A program made the translations under genes and the position numbers. The notes under the pieces are model-generated. The model had not been told where the DNA came from, searched no databases, and worked only from the letters and a program-made list of their open reading frames with translations. Source: an uncultured Micrococcaceae bacterium (lineage in GTDB: Bacteria; Actinomycetota; Actinomycetes; Actinomycetales; Micrococcaceae). Taken from it: a DNA stretch of 8,938 bases. Shown one piece after another: positions 1-6,591 of this stretch. The first letter of the stretch is position 1. Each line of letters begins with the position of its first letter. Location: contig CALBOC010000034.1 of the NCBI GenBank assembly GCA_937896705.1, positions 1-8,938 on the forward strand. Reading direction: 5' to 3'.

Positions 1-449
1 CCACGTCGCGGGGCTGCCAAATCATCGGAATCAATCACCAACGTGAAGGGTCCGGTGTTCACCAGCGACACATCCATCATCGCCCCGAATTGGCCGGTGA
101 CGACCTCCAAACCATGATCGCGTACCCGCTGCACAAAGTATTCGTACAATGGTTCCGACTGCTCTGGTCGGGCCGCTTTGGACCACGACGGGCGTCGTCC
201 CTTGCGCACATCTGCGTTAAGGGTGAATTGCGATACCACCATCACAGGTGCTTCTAACTCAATTGCGGACTGCTCGTCGCCGAGGATCCGAAGATGGACG
301 ATCTTGTCTACGAGGGCATCGGCTTGTGTTTGACTATCATCCACGTGGACGCCCAATAGGATCATCAGTCCGGGGCGCGGAAGCTGCCCCACCACTTGGT
401 TTTCAACCGTGACACTGGCAGATGACACCACTTGTATTACTGCACGCAT
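1..449 (-). CDS. dtd: D-aminoacyl-tRNA deacylase, C-terminal end cut by window
   Basis: Hydrolyses D-amino acids (such as D-Tyr) mischarged onto tRNA, and also Gly-tRNA(Ala), in the cytosol; it acts on the tRNA-bound ester and belongs to translation quality control. Reading the minus strand from the ATG at 449-447 gives 149 residues without a stop. The protein begins MRAVIQVVSSASVTVE and contains the family's SQFT active-site segment (residues 73-76), followed by NADVRKGRRPSWS. The second signature, the Gly-cisPro loop, is NTGPFT at residues 131-136, where most bacterial members have NDGPVT. Family length is about 145-155 residues, so only a few codons and the stop are missing beyond base 1. 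It diverges from rarA across a 56-base spacer. No Shine-Dalgarno precedes the ATG, but a -10-like box lies seven bases upstream, suggesting a leaderless or near-leaderless mRNA. The identity is secure. Confidence 0.96.
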   Translation of the reverse strand, partial: MRAVIQVVSSASVTVENQVVGQLPRPGLMILLGVHVDDSQTQADALVDKIVHLRILGDEQSAIELEAPVMVVSQFTLNADVRKGRRPSWSKAARPEQSEPLYEYFVQRVRDHGLEVVTGQFGAMMDVSLVNTGPFTLVIDSDDLAAPRR

Positions 450-456
450 GGCCCCA

Positions 457-462
457 AGTGTA
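457..462 (-). promoter_or_regulatory. Candidate -10 box of dtd
   Basis: On the minus strand these bases read TACACT, matching the actinobacterial TANNNT -10 consensus. Counting the last T as -7 puts +1 at about base 450, one base before the dtd ATG. No Shine-Dalgarno is visible, so a leaderless transcript is the simplest reading. No clear -35 hexamer is seen at 17-18 bases, which is common in high-GC Actinobacteria. Confidence 0.45.
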
Positions 463-493
463 GCCGGGAATGTCCCTCACCCGGGGCCAGCAG

Positions 494-499
494 TAGAGT
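494..499 (+). promoter_or_regulatory. Candidate -10 box of rarA
   Basis: TAGAGT fits the TANNNT -10 consensus. With its last T at -7, +1 falls exactly on base 506, the G of the rarA GTG start. The only purine-rich stretch before the start (GAGG at 501-504) is one base from the GTG, too close to act as a Shine-Dalgarno. The geometry predicts a leaderless mRNA. No convincing -35 element is visible. Confidence 0.5.
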
Positions 500-505
500 A
501 GAGGC

Positions 506-1954
506 GTGCAAGATTTGTTCTCCGCGGCCCAACCCGACGACGACCACGACTCGACTCCGGGCGCCAAGGCCTCCGCGTCGGCGCCATTGGCTGTGCGGAT
601 GCGTCCCCGTACGCTGGATGAAATGGTCGGGCAGCAGCATCTGCTCACCCCGGGGTCACCGCTGCGGAAGCTCACCGAGACCACCGGGCCCTCCAACGTG
701 GGACCATCGTCGATCATGCTGTATGGCCCACCTGGGACCGGTAAAACCACGCTAGCCCATGTCATTTCGCAGGCCCCCGATCGTAAATTCGTTGAACTGT
801 CCGCGATTTCAGCTGGCGTCAAGGACGTGCGTCGGGTTATAGATCAGGCGCTGGATAACCGTGACCTCTACGGCCGCACCACGATCTTGTTTCTCGATGA
901 GATCCACCGGTTCAACAAAGCCCAACAGGACGCACTGCTGCCCGGGGTCGAAAACCGCTGGGTCGTGCTCGTGGCGGCGACCACCGAAAACCCCTCGTTT
1001 TCCGTGGTGGCTCCGTTGTTATCGCGGTCAATCATGCTGACGTTAGAACCACTCAGTGACGATGACATCGGCGTGCTCATTGACCGTGCCGTGAGGGAAG
1101 AGCGCGGACTTAATCAAACGGTGGAACTTGACGACGAGGCGCGCGACTACTTGATCCGAATGGCTCAAGGTGATGCACGGCGTGCGCTCACCACCCTCGA
1201 AGCGGCAGCCGGGGTCAGTCTGGATCGAGGCAAAGAGTCCGAGCAGACCCCGGTGGTTACGTTAGATCATGCGGCGCAGGCGATGGACCAGGCCGTGTTG
1301 CGCTATGACAAAGACGGCGACCAGCACTACGACGTTATCTCGGCCTTTATCAAGTCCATTCGCGGTTCAGACGTTGACGCTGCACTGCATTATCTAGCGC
1401 GCATGATTCACGCGGGCGAAGATGCCCGCTATATCGCTCGCCGACTCATCGTGCATGCTTCCGAAGATGTGGGCATGGCCGACCCCACGGCCTTGCAAAC
1501 TGCGGTCGCGGCAGCCCAAGCGGTGCAGTTGATCGGCATGCCGGAAGGGCGGATCCCATTGGCCCAGGCCGTGGTCCACTTAGCGACCGCCCCCAAATCG
1601 AATGCGGCCTACCAGGGCATTGATCAGGCGCTGGCCGATGTGCGCGCTGGCCGTGCGGGGGTCGTCCCGAAACCACTGCGCGATGCGCACTACGCCGGGG
1701 CAAAGGCCCTCGGGCACGGCGTGGGGTATAAATACCCGCACGCTTATCCGCATTCGATCGTCAGCCAGCAATATCTGCCAGACGACCTGCTGGGACGGCA
1801 GTACTACCAGCCGACCACCAATGGCCGTGAACAGATGCTGTCAGAACGAGTCGAACGGTTGCGCTCGGTGCTATATAACCAGCCGATCGCTGACCCGCCC
1901 GCAACACCAGAGACCTCAGATAACTCCGCGGATGATGCCGATACCGCTGATTAG
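506..1954 (+). CDS. rarA: Replication-associated recombination protein A (RarA/MgsA AAA+ ATPase)
   Basis: Clamp-loader-like AAA+ ATPase of the RarA/MgsA/WRNIP1 family, which acts at stalled or collapsed replication forks and in daughter-strand gap repair. The 482-residue protein has Walker A GPPGTGKT (residues 74-81), Walker [11 protein letters not shown] (127-136), a sensor-1 segment around AATTENP (157-163) and an arginine-finger LLSR (171-174). The C-terminal tetramerisation part shows the family hallmarks [32 protein letters not shown] and YLPDDLLGR. The length is normal. The first 25 residues are a variable tail starting MQDLFS, the place where relatives have a clamp- or SSB-interaction segment, and the last 20 residues are acidic and probably disordered. 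The GTG at 506 is chosen because the conserved N-terminus begins there and a -10 box sits exactly one promoter distance upstream. No terminator is seen after the stop; the rpsD promoter region follows directly. Confidence 0.96.
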   Translation: MQDLFSAAQPDDDHDSTPGAKASASAPLAVRMRPRTLDEMVGQQHLLTPGSPLRKLTETTGPSNVGPSSIMLYGPPGTGKTTLAHVISQAPDRKFVELSAISAGVKDVRRVIDQALDNRDLYGRTTILFLDEIHRFNKAQQDALLPGVENRWVVLVAATTENPSFSVVAPLLSRSIMLTLEPLSDDDIGVLIDRAVREERGLNQTVELDDEARDYLIRMAQGDARRALTTLEAAAGVSLDRGKESEQTPVVTLDHAAQAMDQAVLRYDKDGDQHYDVISAFIKSIRGSDVDAALHYLARMIHAGEDARYIARRLIVHASEDVGMADPTALQTAVAAAQAVQLIGMPEGRIPLAQAVVHLATAPKSNAAYQGIDQALADVRAGRAGVVPKPLRDAHYAGAKALGHGVGYKYPHAYPHSIVSQQYLPDDLLGRQYYQPTTNGREQMLSERVERLRSVLYNQPIADPPATPETSDNSADDADTAD

Positions 1955-1971
1955 GCGGGGTTAGTTGGAAC

Positions 1972-1980
1972 TGATAGGAT
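1972..1980 (+). promoter_or_regulatory. Candidate extended -10 promoter of rpsD
   Basis: TGATAGGAT is a perfect TGN-TANNNT extended -10 motif, beginning 18 bases after the rarA stop. Transcription would start near base 1987, giving rpsD a 5' leader of about 185 bases. A weak -35 candidate, TTAGGC at 1951-1956, lies 18 bases upstream and overlaps the rarA stop codon. The assignment rests on motif and position only. Confidence 0.45.
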
Positions 1981-2051
1981 AACCCTTTGTCTGGCACGTC
2001 TTGCAACACTAAAGACGGTAGTGATGACGGTTGGCGGTATAACCCTCAGCT

Positions 2052-2120
2052 CTCTGGAAAACACTGACATCAGAGGCCAGGATTCACCTGCAGTTCAGCT
2101 AGTCGGCTTTGTCCTGCAGG
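2052..2120 (+). promoter_or_regulatory. Two tandem stem-loops in the rpsD leader
   Basis: First stem: CTCTG (2052-2056) pairs with CAGAG (2071-2075) around a 14-base loop. Second stem: CCTGCAG (2087-2093) pairs with CTGCAGG (2114-2120) around a 20-base loop. Both lie in the 218-base rarA-rpsD spacer, downstream of the likely promoter and upstream of the rpsD ribosome binding site. S4 represses its own operon through leader RNA in several bacteria, so an autoregulatory role is possible. The stems are short, however, and this arrangement does not match a leader I know. Nothing else in the spacer looks like a gene. Confidence 0.35.
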
Positions 2121-2154
2121 GGATAACAAAACCAAGCGATACCGCATGACAAGA

Positions 2155-2162
2155 AAAGGAAG
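2155..2162 (+). promoter_or_regulatory. rpsD ribosome binding site
   Basis: AAAGGAAG lies 10 bases before the ATG at 2173. It decides the start: an in-frame ATG at 2146 would put this purine run inside the gene and add nine residues (MTRKGSHNI) not found in S4 proteins. Confidence 0.6.
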
Positions 2163-2172
2163 CCACAACATT

Positions 2173-2799
2173 ATGGCTAAAGGTTTACGCAGCCGCCGCA
2201 CGGTGCGCCACTCTCGCGCACTGGGCATCGCGCTGACTCCAAAAGCAGAAAAGTACATGGAGCGCCGCCCATACGGTCCAGGTCAGCACGGTCGTGCACG
2301 TCGTCGTGCAGACTCTGACTACTCGGTCCGTCTGAAGGAAAAGCAGCGTCTCCGCGCTATTTACAACATCCGTGAAGCCCAGATGGTGCGCTACTTCAAC
2401 GAAGCACGTCGCCGTCAGGGTCTGGCCGGTGAAAACCTCGTCGAGATGCTGGAATCCCGCCTCGACGCACTCGTGCTTCGCTCCGGTTTTGCCCGCACCA
2501 TTGCACAGGCTCGTCAGTTAGTTGTTCACCAGCACATTCTGGTCGATGGCCAGCGTGTTGACCGCCCATCGTTCCAGGTCAAAGAAGGCCAGATGATTCA
2601 CGTTGCAGAACGCAGCGAGACCATGGTGCCTTTCCAGATCGCAGCGACCGGGGCACACCAGGAAGTCTTGCCAGATGTGCCAGGCTACCTCGAGGTAGAA
2701 ATCGATAAACTGCGTGCGAGCTTAGTTCGCGCACCAAAACGTGCCGAGGTTCCAGTTTCGATCCAAGAAAACCTGGTCGTCGAGCACTACTCACGCTAA
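2173..2799 (+). CDS. rpsD: 30S ribosomal protein S4, zinc-free type
   Basis: Primary 16S rRNA-binding protein that nucleates assembly of the 30S body and shapes the mRNA entry and accuracy region. The 208-residue product starts MAKGLRSRRTVRHSRALGI and has the basic N-terminal domain with KYMERRPYGPGQHGRARRR (about residues 27-45), then the S4 RNA-binding domain (about 95-150, SRLDALVLRSGFARTIAQAR and VDGQRVDRPSF), and ends LVVEHYSR. It contains no cysteine at all, so it is a C-minus paralogue that needs no zinc. Its long form resembles Micrococcaceae S4. Codon choice (CGT/CGC arginine, GTC/GTT valine) is more uniform than in neighbouring genes, as expected for a highly expressed protein. The gene appears to be its own transcription unit, with a promoter after rarA and a strong hairpin 22 bases after its stop. 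The start at 2173 is preferred over 2146 on homology and ribosome binding site. Confidence 0.97.
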   Translation: MAKGLRSRRTVRHSRALGIALTPKAEKYMERRPYGPGQHGRARRRADSDYSVRLKEKQRLRAIYNIREAQMVRYFNEARRRQGLAGENLVEMLESRLDALVLRSGFARTIAQARQLVVHQHILVDGQRVDRPSFQVKEGQMIHVAERSETMVPFQIAATGAHQEVLPDVPGYLEVEIDKLRASLVRAPKRAEVPVSIQENLVVEHYSR

Positions 2800-2820
2800 G
2801 CCACGGCTTATACACTTATT

Positions 2821-2861
2821 ACCGGCTCGGTGGACTTGCTTCGGCAAGACCCCGGGCCGGT
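2821..2861 (+). terminator. UUCG-capped hairpin terminator after rpsD
   Basis: Bases 2821-2830 pair with 2852-2861 (ten pairs, one G-U). Two further G-C pairs (2832-2833 with 2850-2851) and the inner stem CTTGC (2835-2839) with GCAAG (2844-2848) extend the structure to about 17 pairs. The loop is TTCG closed by C-G, the exceptionally stable cUUCGg tetraloop. No T-run follows, which is common for actinobacterial terminators. It sits 22 bases after the rpsD stop. Confidence 0.8.
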
Positions 2862-2916
2862 GGTGTCTCACCCTCGAGCTGTTGTCTTCCAGCAGTCATC
2901 TATCCACCGGATTGGG

Positions 2917-2922
2917 TAGAGT
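2917..2922 (+). promoter_or_regulatory. Candidate -10 box for the small membrane protein gene
   Basis: TAGAGT matches TANNNT and would start transcription near base 2929, giving a leader of about 27 bases that includes the ribosome binding site at 2940-2946. The hexamer and next three bases (TAGAGTAG) are identical to those at the rarA promoter. No clear -35 is visible. A separate promoter here is consistent with the strong terminator just upstream. Confidence 0.4.
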
Positions 2923-2939
2923 AGGGACGGTTATACATC

Positions 2940-2946
2940 AGAAAGG
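2940..2946 (+). promoter_or_regulatory. Ribosome binding site of the gene at 2956
   Basis: AGAAAGG, nine bases before the GTG at 2956. It supports this GTG as the start and supports the small gene as real. Confidence 0.6.
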
Positions 2947-2955
2947 TTTGCGGTT

Positions 2956-3279
2956 GTGAAACGAGTATTGCTGCTTGGAGTCGGTGCTGCCATCGGCTGG
3001 TATGGACATACCAAATTATCCAAAGGTCGTGACGCAGCCGCCCTTCGTGCCGAAGAAGCCCTGCGAACCTCCCTGTCGCCAGAGAACATCGGACGCAGTA
3101 TCGGACAAGGCGCTGCCAGTATTCTCGTCGAAACGACACGATCATTCGTGGGAACGATGCGAGAACAAGTCCCCGCGCTCAACCGGGCACAACCTGCACC
3201 GCCAGTTGTCGAATACTCTGACGATGTTGAACCACTCAAAGGTGAAGTGACCGACGTGACGACCCAACGCTCCGCCTGA
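2956..3279 (+). CDS. Small membrane-anchored protein, DUF6167-like
   Basis: A 107-residue protein of unknown function. It starts MKRVLLLGVGAAIGWYGHTK, a short hydrophobic helix (about residues 4-17) after two basic residues, compatible with a single membrane anchor or an uncleaved signal. A helical amphipathic middle follows (about 22-76, with GRSIGQGAASILVETTRSF), then a proline-containing, acidic, probably disordered tail. By size, N-terminal pattern and position just upstream of alaS it corresponds to the small protein often labelled DUF6167 in other Actinobacteria; this is inferred from memory and context, not from an alignment. In many relatives a DUF948 coiled-coil gene precedes it, but none is present here. 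The GTG start has a good ribosome binding site. A terminator-like hairpin follows, 33 bases after the stop. No catalytic motif is seen; a structural or envelope-linked role is possible but untested. Confidence 0.8.
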   Translation: MKRVLLLGVGAAIGWYGHTKLSKGRDAAALRAEEALRTSLSPENIGRSIGQGAASILVETTRSFVGTMREQVPALNRAQPAPPVVEYSDDVEPLKGEVTDVTTQRSA

Positions 3280-3311
3280 CCCAAAGATTTTCCGTACTTT
3301 CTTGAACCCAC

Positions 3312-3334
3312 AGCCGGCCCATTGCCGGTTTTCT
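3312..3334 (+). terminator. Terminator-like hairpin upstream of alaS
   Basis: CCGGC (3314-3318) pairs with GCCGG (3324-3328) around the loop CCATT. The stem is extended by a G-U and an A-T pair and followed by the T-run TTTTCT (3329-3334). This is the classical intrinsic terminator layout, though with a short stem. It ends only about 23 bases before the alaS ATG, so it could end the upstream transcript or attenuate read-through into alaS. Confidence 0.55.
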
Positions 3335-3356
3335 AGCTCGTGATGGATGAACAGTT

Positions 3357-6044
3357 ATGCAAACACATGAAATTGCTCGACGTTGGACTGCGTTTTTTGA
3401 AAAACACAATCACACCGTAGTGCCTTCGGCGTCGTTGGTTTCACCCGACCCCTCCTTGCTGTTTACCGTTGCGGGCATGGTTCCTTTCATTCCGTATTTC
3501 TTGGGCCAACAGACACCCCCATACACTCGAGCAACGTCTATCCAAAAATGCATCCGGACCGCCGATATCGAAGAAGTCGGCAAAACCGCCCGCCACGGTA
3601 CCTTCTTCCAGATGGCCGGAAACTTCTCGTTCGGGGACTACTTCAAAGAAGGCGCCATCACCATGGCGTGGGAGTTGCTGACCACCTCCCAGGATGAGGG
3701 AGGCTTTGGGCTGGATCCCGATCGCTTGTGGGCCACCGTCTACGAAGAAGACGATGAAGCCTATGCCATCTGGCGTGACGTAGTGAAGTTACCCGAAGAA
3801 CGTCTGCAGCGCATCGGCAAAGAAGATAATTATTGGCATACCGGACAGCCGGGCCCAGGCGGCCCATGTTCCGAAATTTTTTATGACCGTGGACCAGCAT
3901 ATGGAGCTGATGGCGGCCCAGCCGTCGATGACACCCGTTACTTAGAAATCTGGAACCTGGTGTTTATGCAATACCAGCTTGGAGACGTTCGCAGCCAAGC
4001 AGATTTCGACGTCGCCGGAGAACTGGCTAATAAGAATATCGACACCGGGCTTGGCATGGAACGTCTTGCGATGATTTTGCAGGGCGTGGAAAACATGTAC
4101 GAAACAGACCAGGTCCGCCCGGTATTGGATCGTGCAGCTGAACTTGCGGGGGTCTCATATACCTCCACCGAAGATCCCGCGGATGATCACTTCGCCAATG
4201 ATATGCGCCTGCGCTACATCGCGGATCATATCCGGTCAGCGTTGATGCTGATCAGTGACGGGGTAGTGCCGGGCAATGAAGGTGGCGGATATGTCCTGCG
4301 ACGGCTCATTCGTCGTGCAGTACGAGCCATGCGTCTAATGGGCGTCACCACTGCGGTGCTCCCGGAACTCTTGCCCATCTCACGCGATGCGATGCGTGGT
4401 TCGTACCCTGAGGTCGCCGAAGATTTTGAGCGGATCTCCCGCATCGCGTATGCCGAAGAGCGCGCATTCTTGCGCACTATTGCAGCAGGGACCACACGCC
4501 TTGAAACCTCGGTCGCTCAAGCACGCGAAGCAGGTACAGCACTGTCAGGTGATGCCGCGTTTGAACTGCATGACACCTATGGCTTCCCAATCGATCTGAC
4601 GCTGGAGATGGCTGAAGAGGCCGGGGTCTCGGTCGATCAGGACAAGTTCGTAGCGCTCATGCAAGAACAGCGCGAACGCGCCCGAAAAGACGCCAAAGCC
4701 AAAAAGACTGGCCACGCCGACACCAGCCTCTACTACCAAGCACACGCCGGCGAAGATACCGTGTTTACCGGGTACACCGAGCACACCACTCAGTCCACCA
4801 TCCGCTCGCTGTTGATCGACGGCAACACCGCGGGCGTGGCACAACAAGGCCAAGAGGTCGAAGTCGTCCTGGATGCCACACCGTTCTATGCCGAAGCCGG
4901 CGGACAGGCAGCAGACAGCGGGCTGATCACCGGAAACGGTTTCGTCATCGAAGTCACCGACGTGCAGTCTCCCATTAAAGGGTTGTCGGTGCATCGCGGC
5001 GTCATTCGCGAAGGTGAAGCGCCGATGGGCGCCGAAGCCGTGGGTGCGATCGATCTCCAACGTCGCCTTGATGCCCAAAAAGCACACTCCGCGACCCACA
5101 TCGTCCACGCCGCCCTGCATCAAATCTTGGGTCCAGAAGCAGTACAGGCCGGATCTTTCAACAAAGAAGGCTATCTGCGTTTCGACTTCCGTTGGCAGGA
5201 TGCACTCTCCGAAGGCGCGCGGCAGGAAGTGGAAGAACTATCCAACATCGCCATTCGGGACAATTTCACCGTGCACACGATGGAAACCAGTCTGCAAGAA
5301 GCCAAATCCATGGGCGCGATGAGCCTGTTCGGTGAAAAATATGGGGACCGCGTCCGAGTCGTTGAAATAGACGGCGCCTGGTCACGCGAATTGTGCGGCG
5401 GCACGCACGTCACCTCGACCGCAGAAATCGGGACGCTGGCACTGCTCAATGAGCAGTCTGTCGGCTCAGGCAACCGCCGGGTGGAAGCACTCGTGGGACT
5501 CGACGCATTTGAGCACTTCGCTGCCGAACGGACATTGGTCAACCAACTGTCAACCATGCTCAAAGCACCCGCAAGCGACATTCCCGGTCGCGTTGAACAG
5601 ACACTGCACAAGTTAAGAGAAGTAGAAAAAGAGCTTGCACAACTGCGGTCCCAACAGCTCCTGGCGCAAGCCGGGCAACTCGCTGACAATGCCGAAACCG
5701 TAGGTGACATCACTTTATTGGCCCATAATTTTGGAGCAGTCTCCAGTGCTGACGATCTGCGTTCGGCTGTACAGGATCTTCGCGATCGTCTGACCAAAGC
5801 TGGCAACCAAAATATTGTGGTGGCCATGATCGGCACCGCAAATAATCGGCCGCTGGTCGTTATAGCTGTCAACGAAGGTGCTCAAGCGAAAGGGCTGAAA
5901 GCCGGTACGCTGGTGAAAACGGCCTCACAGGTGTTGGGTGGTGGCGGAGGCGGGAAACCTGATTTAGCCCAAGGTGGGGGTCAGGACGTCTCCAAGATCG
6001 ATGAGGCGCTAGCTACTCTGCGCCAACACATTGAGGCAGCCTAA
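3357..6044 (+). CDS. alaS: Alanyl-tRNA synthetase
   Basis: Charges tRNA(Ala) with alanine in the cytosol and clears misacylated Ser/Gly through its own editing site. The full-length 895-residue class II enzyme has the N-terminal catalytic domain (about 1-250) with the motif-2 region FFQMAGNFSFGDYFK, PGGPCSEIFYD and motif-3 GLGMERLAMIL. A helical tRNA-recognition region follows. The editing domain has an intact zinc/catalytic set, HSATH (H577, H581) and CGGTH (C680, H684). The C-Ala/DHHA1 domain contains the glycine loop VLGGGGGGKPD (859-869). The ATG at 3357 is bounded by an in-frame TGA at 3348, so no longer start is possible; the ribosome binding site is weak (GGATG at 3345-3349). ruvX begins 25 bases after its stop. 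AlaS and Dtd, both in this window, each help prevent wrong amino acids from reaching the ribosome. No defects are seen. Confidence 0.98.
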   Translation: MQTHEIARRWTAFFEKHNHTVVPSASLVSPDPSLLFTVAGMVPFIPYFLGQQTPPYTRATSIQKCIRTADIEEVGKTARHGTFFQMAGNFSFGDYFKEGAITMAWELLTTSQDEGGFGLDPDRLWATVYEEDDEAYAIWRDVVKLPEERLQRIGKEDNYWHTGQPGPGGPCSEIFYDRGPAYGADGGPAVDDTRYLEIWNLVFMQYQLGDVRSQADFDVAGELANKNIDTGLGMERLAMILQGVENMYETDQVRPVLDRAAELAGVSYTSTEDPADDHFANDMRLRYIADHIRSALMLISDGVVPGNEGGGYVLRRLIRRAVRAMRLMGVTTAVLPELLPISRDAMRGSYPEVAEDFERISRIAYAEERAFLRTIAAGTTRLETSVAQAREAGTALSGDAAFELHDTYGFPIDLTLEMAEEAGVSVDQDKFVALMQEQRERARKDAKAKKTGHADTSLYYQAHAGEDTVFTGYTEHTTQSTIRSLLIDGNTAGVAQQGQEVEVVLDATPFYAEAGGQAADSGLITGNGFVIEVTDVQSPIKGLSVHRGVIREGEAPMGAEAVGAIDLQRRLDAQKAHSATHIVHAALHQILGPEAVQAGSFNKEGYLRFDFRWQDALSEGARQEVEELSNIAIRDNFTVHTMETSLQEAKSMGAMSLFGEKYGDRVRVVEIDGAWSRELCGGTHVTSTAEIGTLALLNEQSVGSGNRRVEALVGLDAFEHFAAERTLVNQLSTMLKAPASDIPGRVEQTLHKLREVEKELAQLRSQQLLAQAGQLADNAETVGDITLLAHNFGAVSSADDLRSAVQDLRDRLTKAGNQNIVVAMIGTANNRPLVVIAVNEGAQAKGLKAGTLVKTASQVLGGGGGGKPDLAQGGGQDVSKIDEALATLRQHIEAA

Positions 6045-6069
6045 GCACGTAAGTGCGCAGAACTCTTTC

Positions 6070-6591
6070 ATGACACAGACACATCACCACGAACCCGTCA
6101 ATGGGGTACGGCTCGGCATAGACGTGGGCCGTGCCCGCGTTGGGCTGGCTGCGACCGATCCAGCAGGTATTCTGGCCAGCCCGGTGGCTACCCTGACCCG
6201 AGACACGAAGAACTTTCGCGATCTGCACCAGATTGTTGAGGCGGTCATTGAACGGAATGCCGTGCGGGTCTATGTCGGAGATCCGATTAATCTCAAAGGC
6301 AACAGAACTGCATCCACCGAGGACGCTCACCGGTTTGCCCGACAGCTGAGCAGGCTGTTAGTCAAAGCCGAGCTGGCAGCCGAAGTTAGAATGATTGACG
6401 AGCGGTTGTCCACCGTCAGTGCCTCTCAGCAGCTCCACCAGGCGGGGGTTTCATCACGTAATCAGCGAGCTGTGATTGACCAGCTGGCTGCGGTCGCAAT
6501 ACTAGAGCACGCTATGATGCTCGAACGCAACACGGGCGTCAACACCGGGGACCTGGTCACTTCCGAACAGGAGGAAGAGTTTGACGGATAA
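6070..6591 (+). CDS. ruvX: RuvX/YqgF family pre-16S rRNA nuclease
   Basis: RNase H-fold nuclease implicated in maturing the 16S rRNA 5' end; formerly annotated as a putative Holliday-junction resolvase. From the ATG at 6070 the protein has 173 residues. The acidic active-site motifs are present: GIDVGRARVGLAATD (about residues 15-29), the VGDPINLKG loop, DERLSTVSA and VIDQLAAVAIL near the C-terminus. A TTG at 6031 is in frame but lies inside alaS, lacks a ribosome binding site and adds 13 residues not expected in the family, so 6070 is preferred; the site before 6070 is itself weak. The gene lies 25 bases after alaS and overlaps mltG by 11 bases, so the three are probably co-transcribed. The alaS-ruvX-mltG order is common in Actinobacteria. 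Confidence 0.94.
   Translation: MTQTHHHEPVNGVRLGIDVGRARVGLAATDPAGILASPVATLTRDTKNFRDLHQIVEAVIERNAVRVYVGDPINLKGNRTASTEDAHRFARQLSRLLVKAELAAEVRMIDERLSTVSASQQLHQAGVSSRNQRAVIDQLAAVAILEHAMMLERNTGVNTGDLVTSEQEEEFDG
6569..6574 (+). promoter_or_regulatory. Strong ribosome binding site fixing the mltG TTG start
   Basis: AGGAGG, a perfect anti-Shine-Dalgarno match, ends six bases before the TTG at 6581 and lies inside the ruvX coding sequence. It is the best ribosome binding site in the window and compensates for a weak start codon. Confidence 0.8.

Noticed and set aside
432..755. Overlapping open frame over the start of rarA
   Set aside because: Arg/Pro/Ser-rich translation crossing the divergent promoter and the rarA Walker A region; a frame shadow.
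1955..2172. Possible small gene or tRNA in the rarA-rpsD spacer
   Set aside because: No cloverleaf or coding frame with a ribosome binding site is seen; promoter and leader structure explain the spacer better.
2900..3145. Minus-strand open frame over the small membrane protein gene
   Set aside because: The plus-strand gene has a ribosome binding site, an N-terminal hydrophobic segment and conserved position before alaS; the antisense frame has none of these supports.
4545..5123. 192-codon open frame on the minus strand inside alaS
   Set aside because: Antisense to a fully intact alaS with normal family motifs; no ribosome binding site or domain recognised.
5171..5872. 233-codon open frame on the minus strand inside alaS
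   Set aside because: It lies entirely antisense to the conserved editing and C-Ala domains of alaS. Its translation is rich in Ser, Arg and Ala without recognisable motifs, typical of a shadow frame in GC-rich DNA.
6045..6056. GCAC-GTAA-GTGC mini-hairpin after the alaS stop
   Set aside because: Only four base pairs, though capped by a GNRA-type loop; too weak to call a terminator or regulatory element.
6031..6069. Upstream TTG start for ruvX overlapping alaS
   Set aside because: No Shine-Dalgarno, and it adds 13 residues outside the conserved RuvX N-terminus; the ATG at 6070 fits better.
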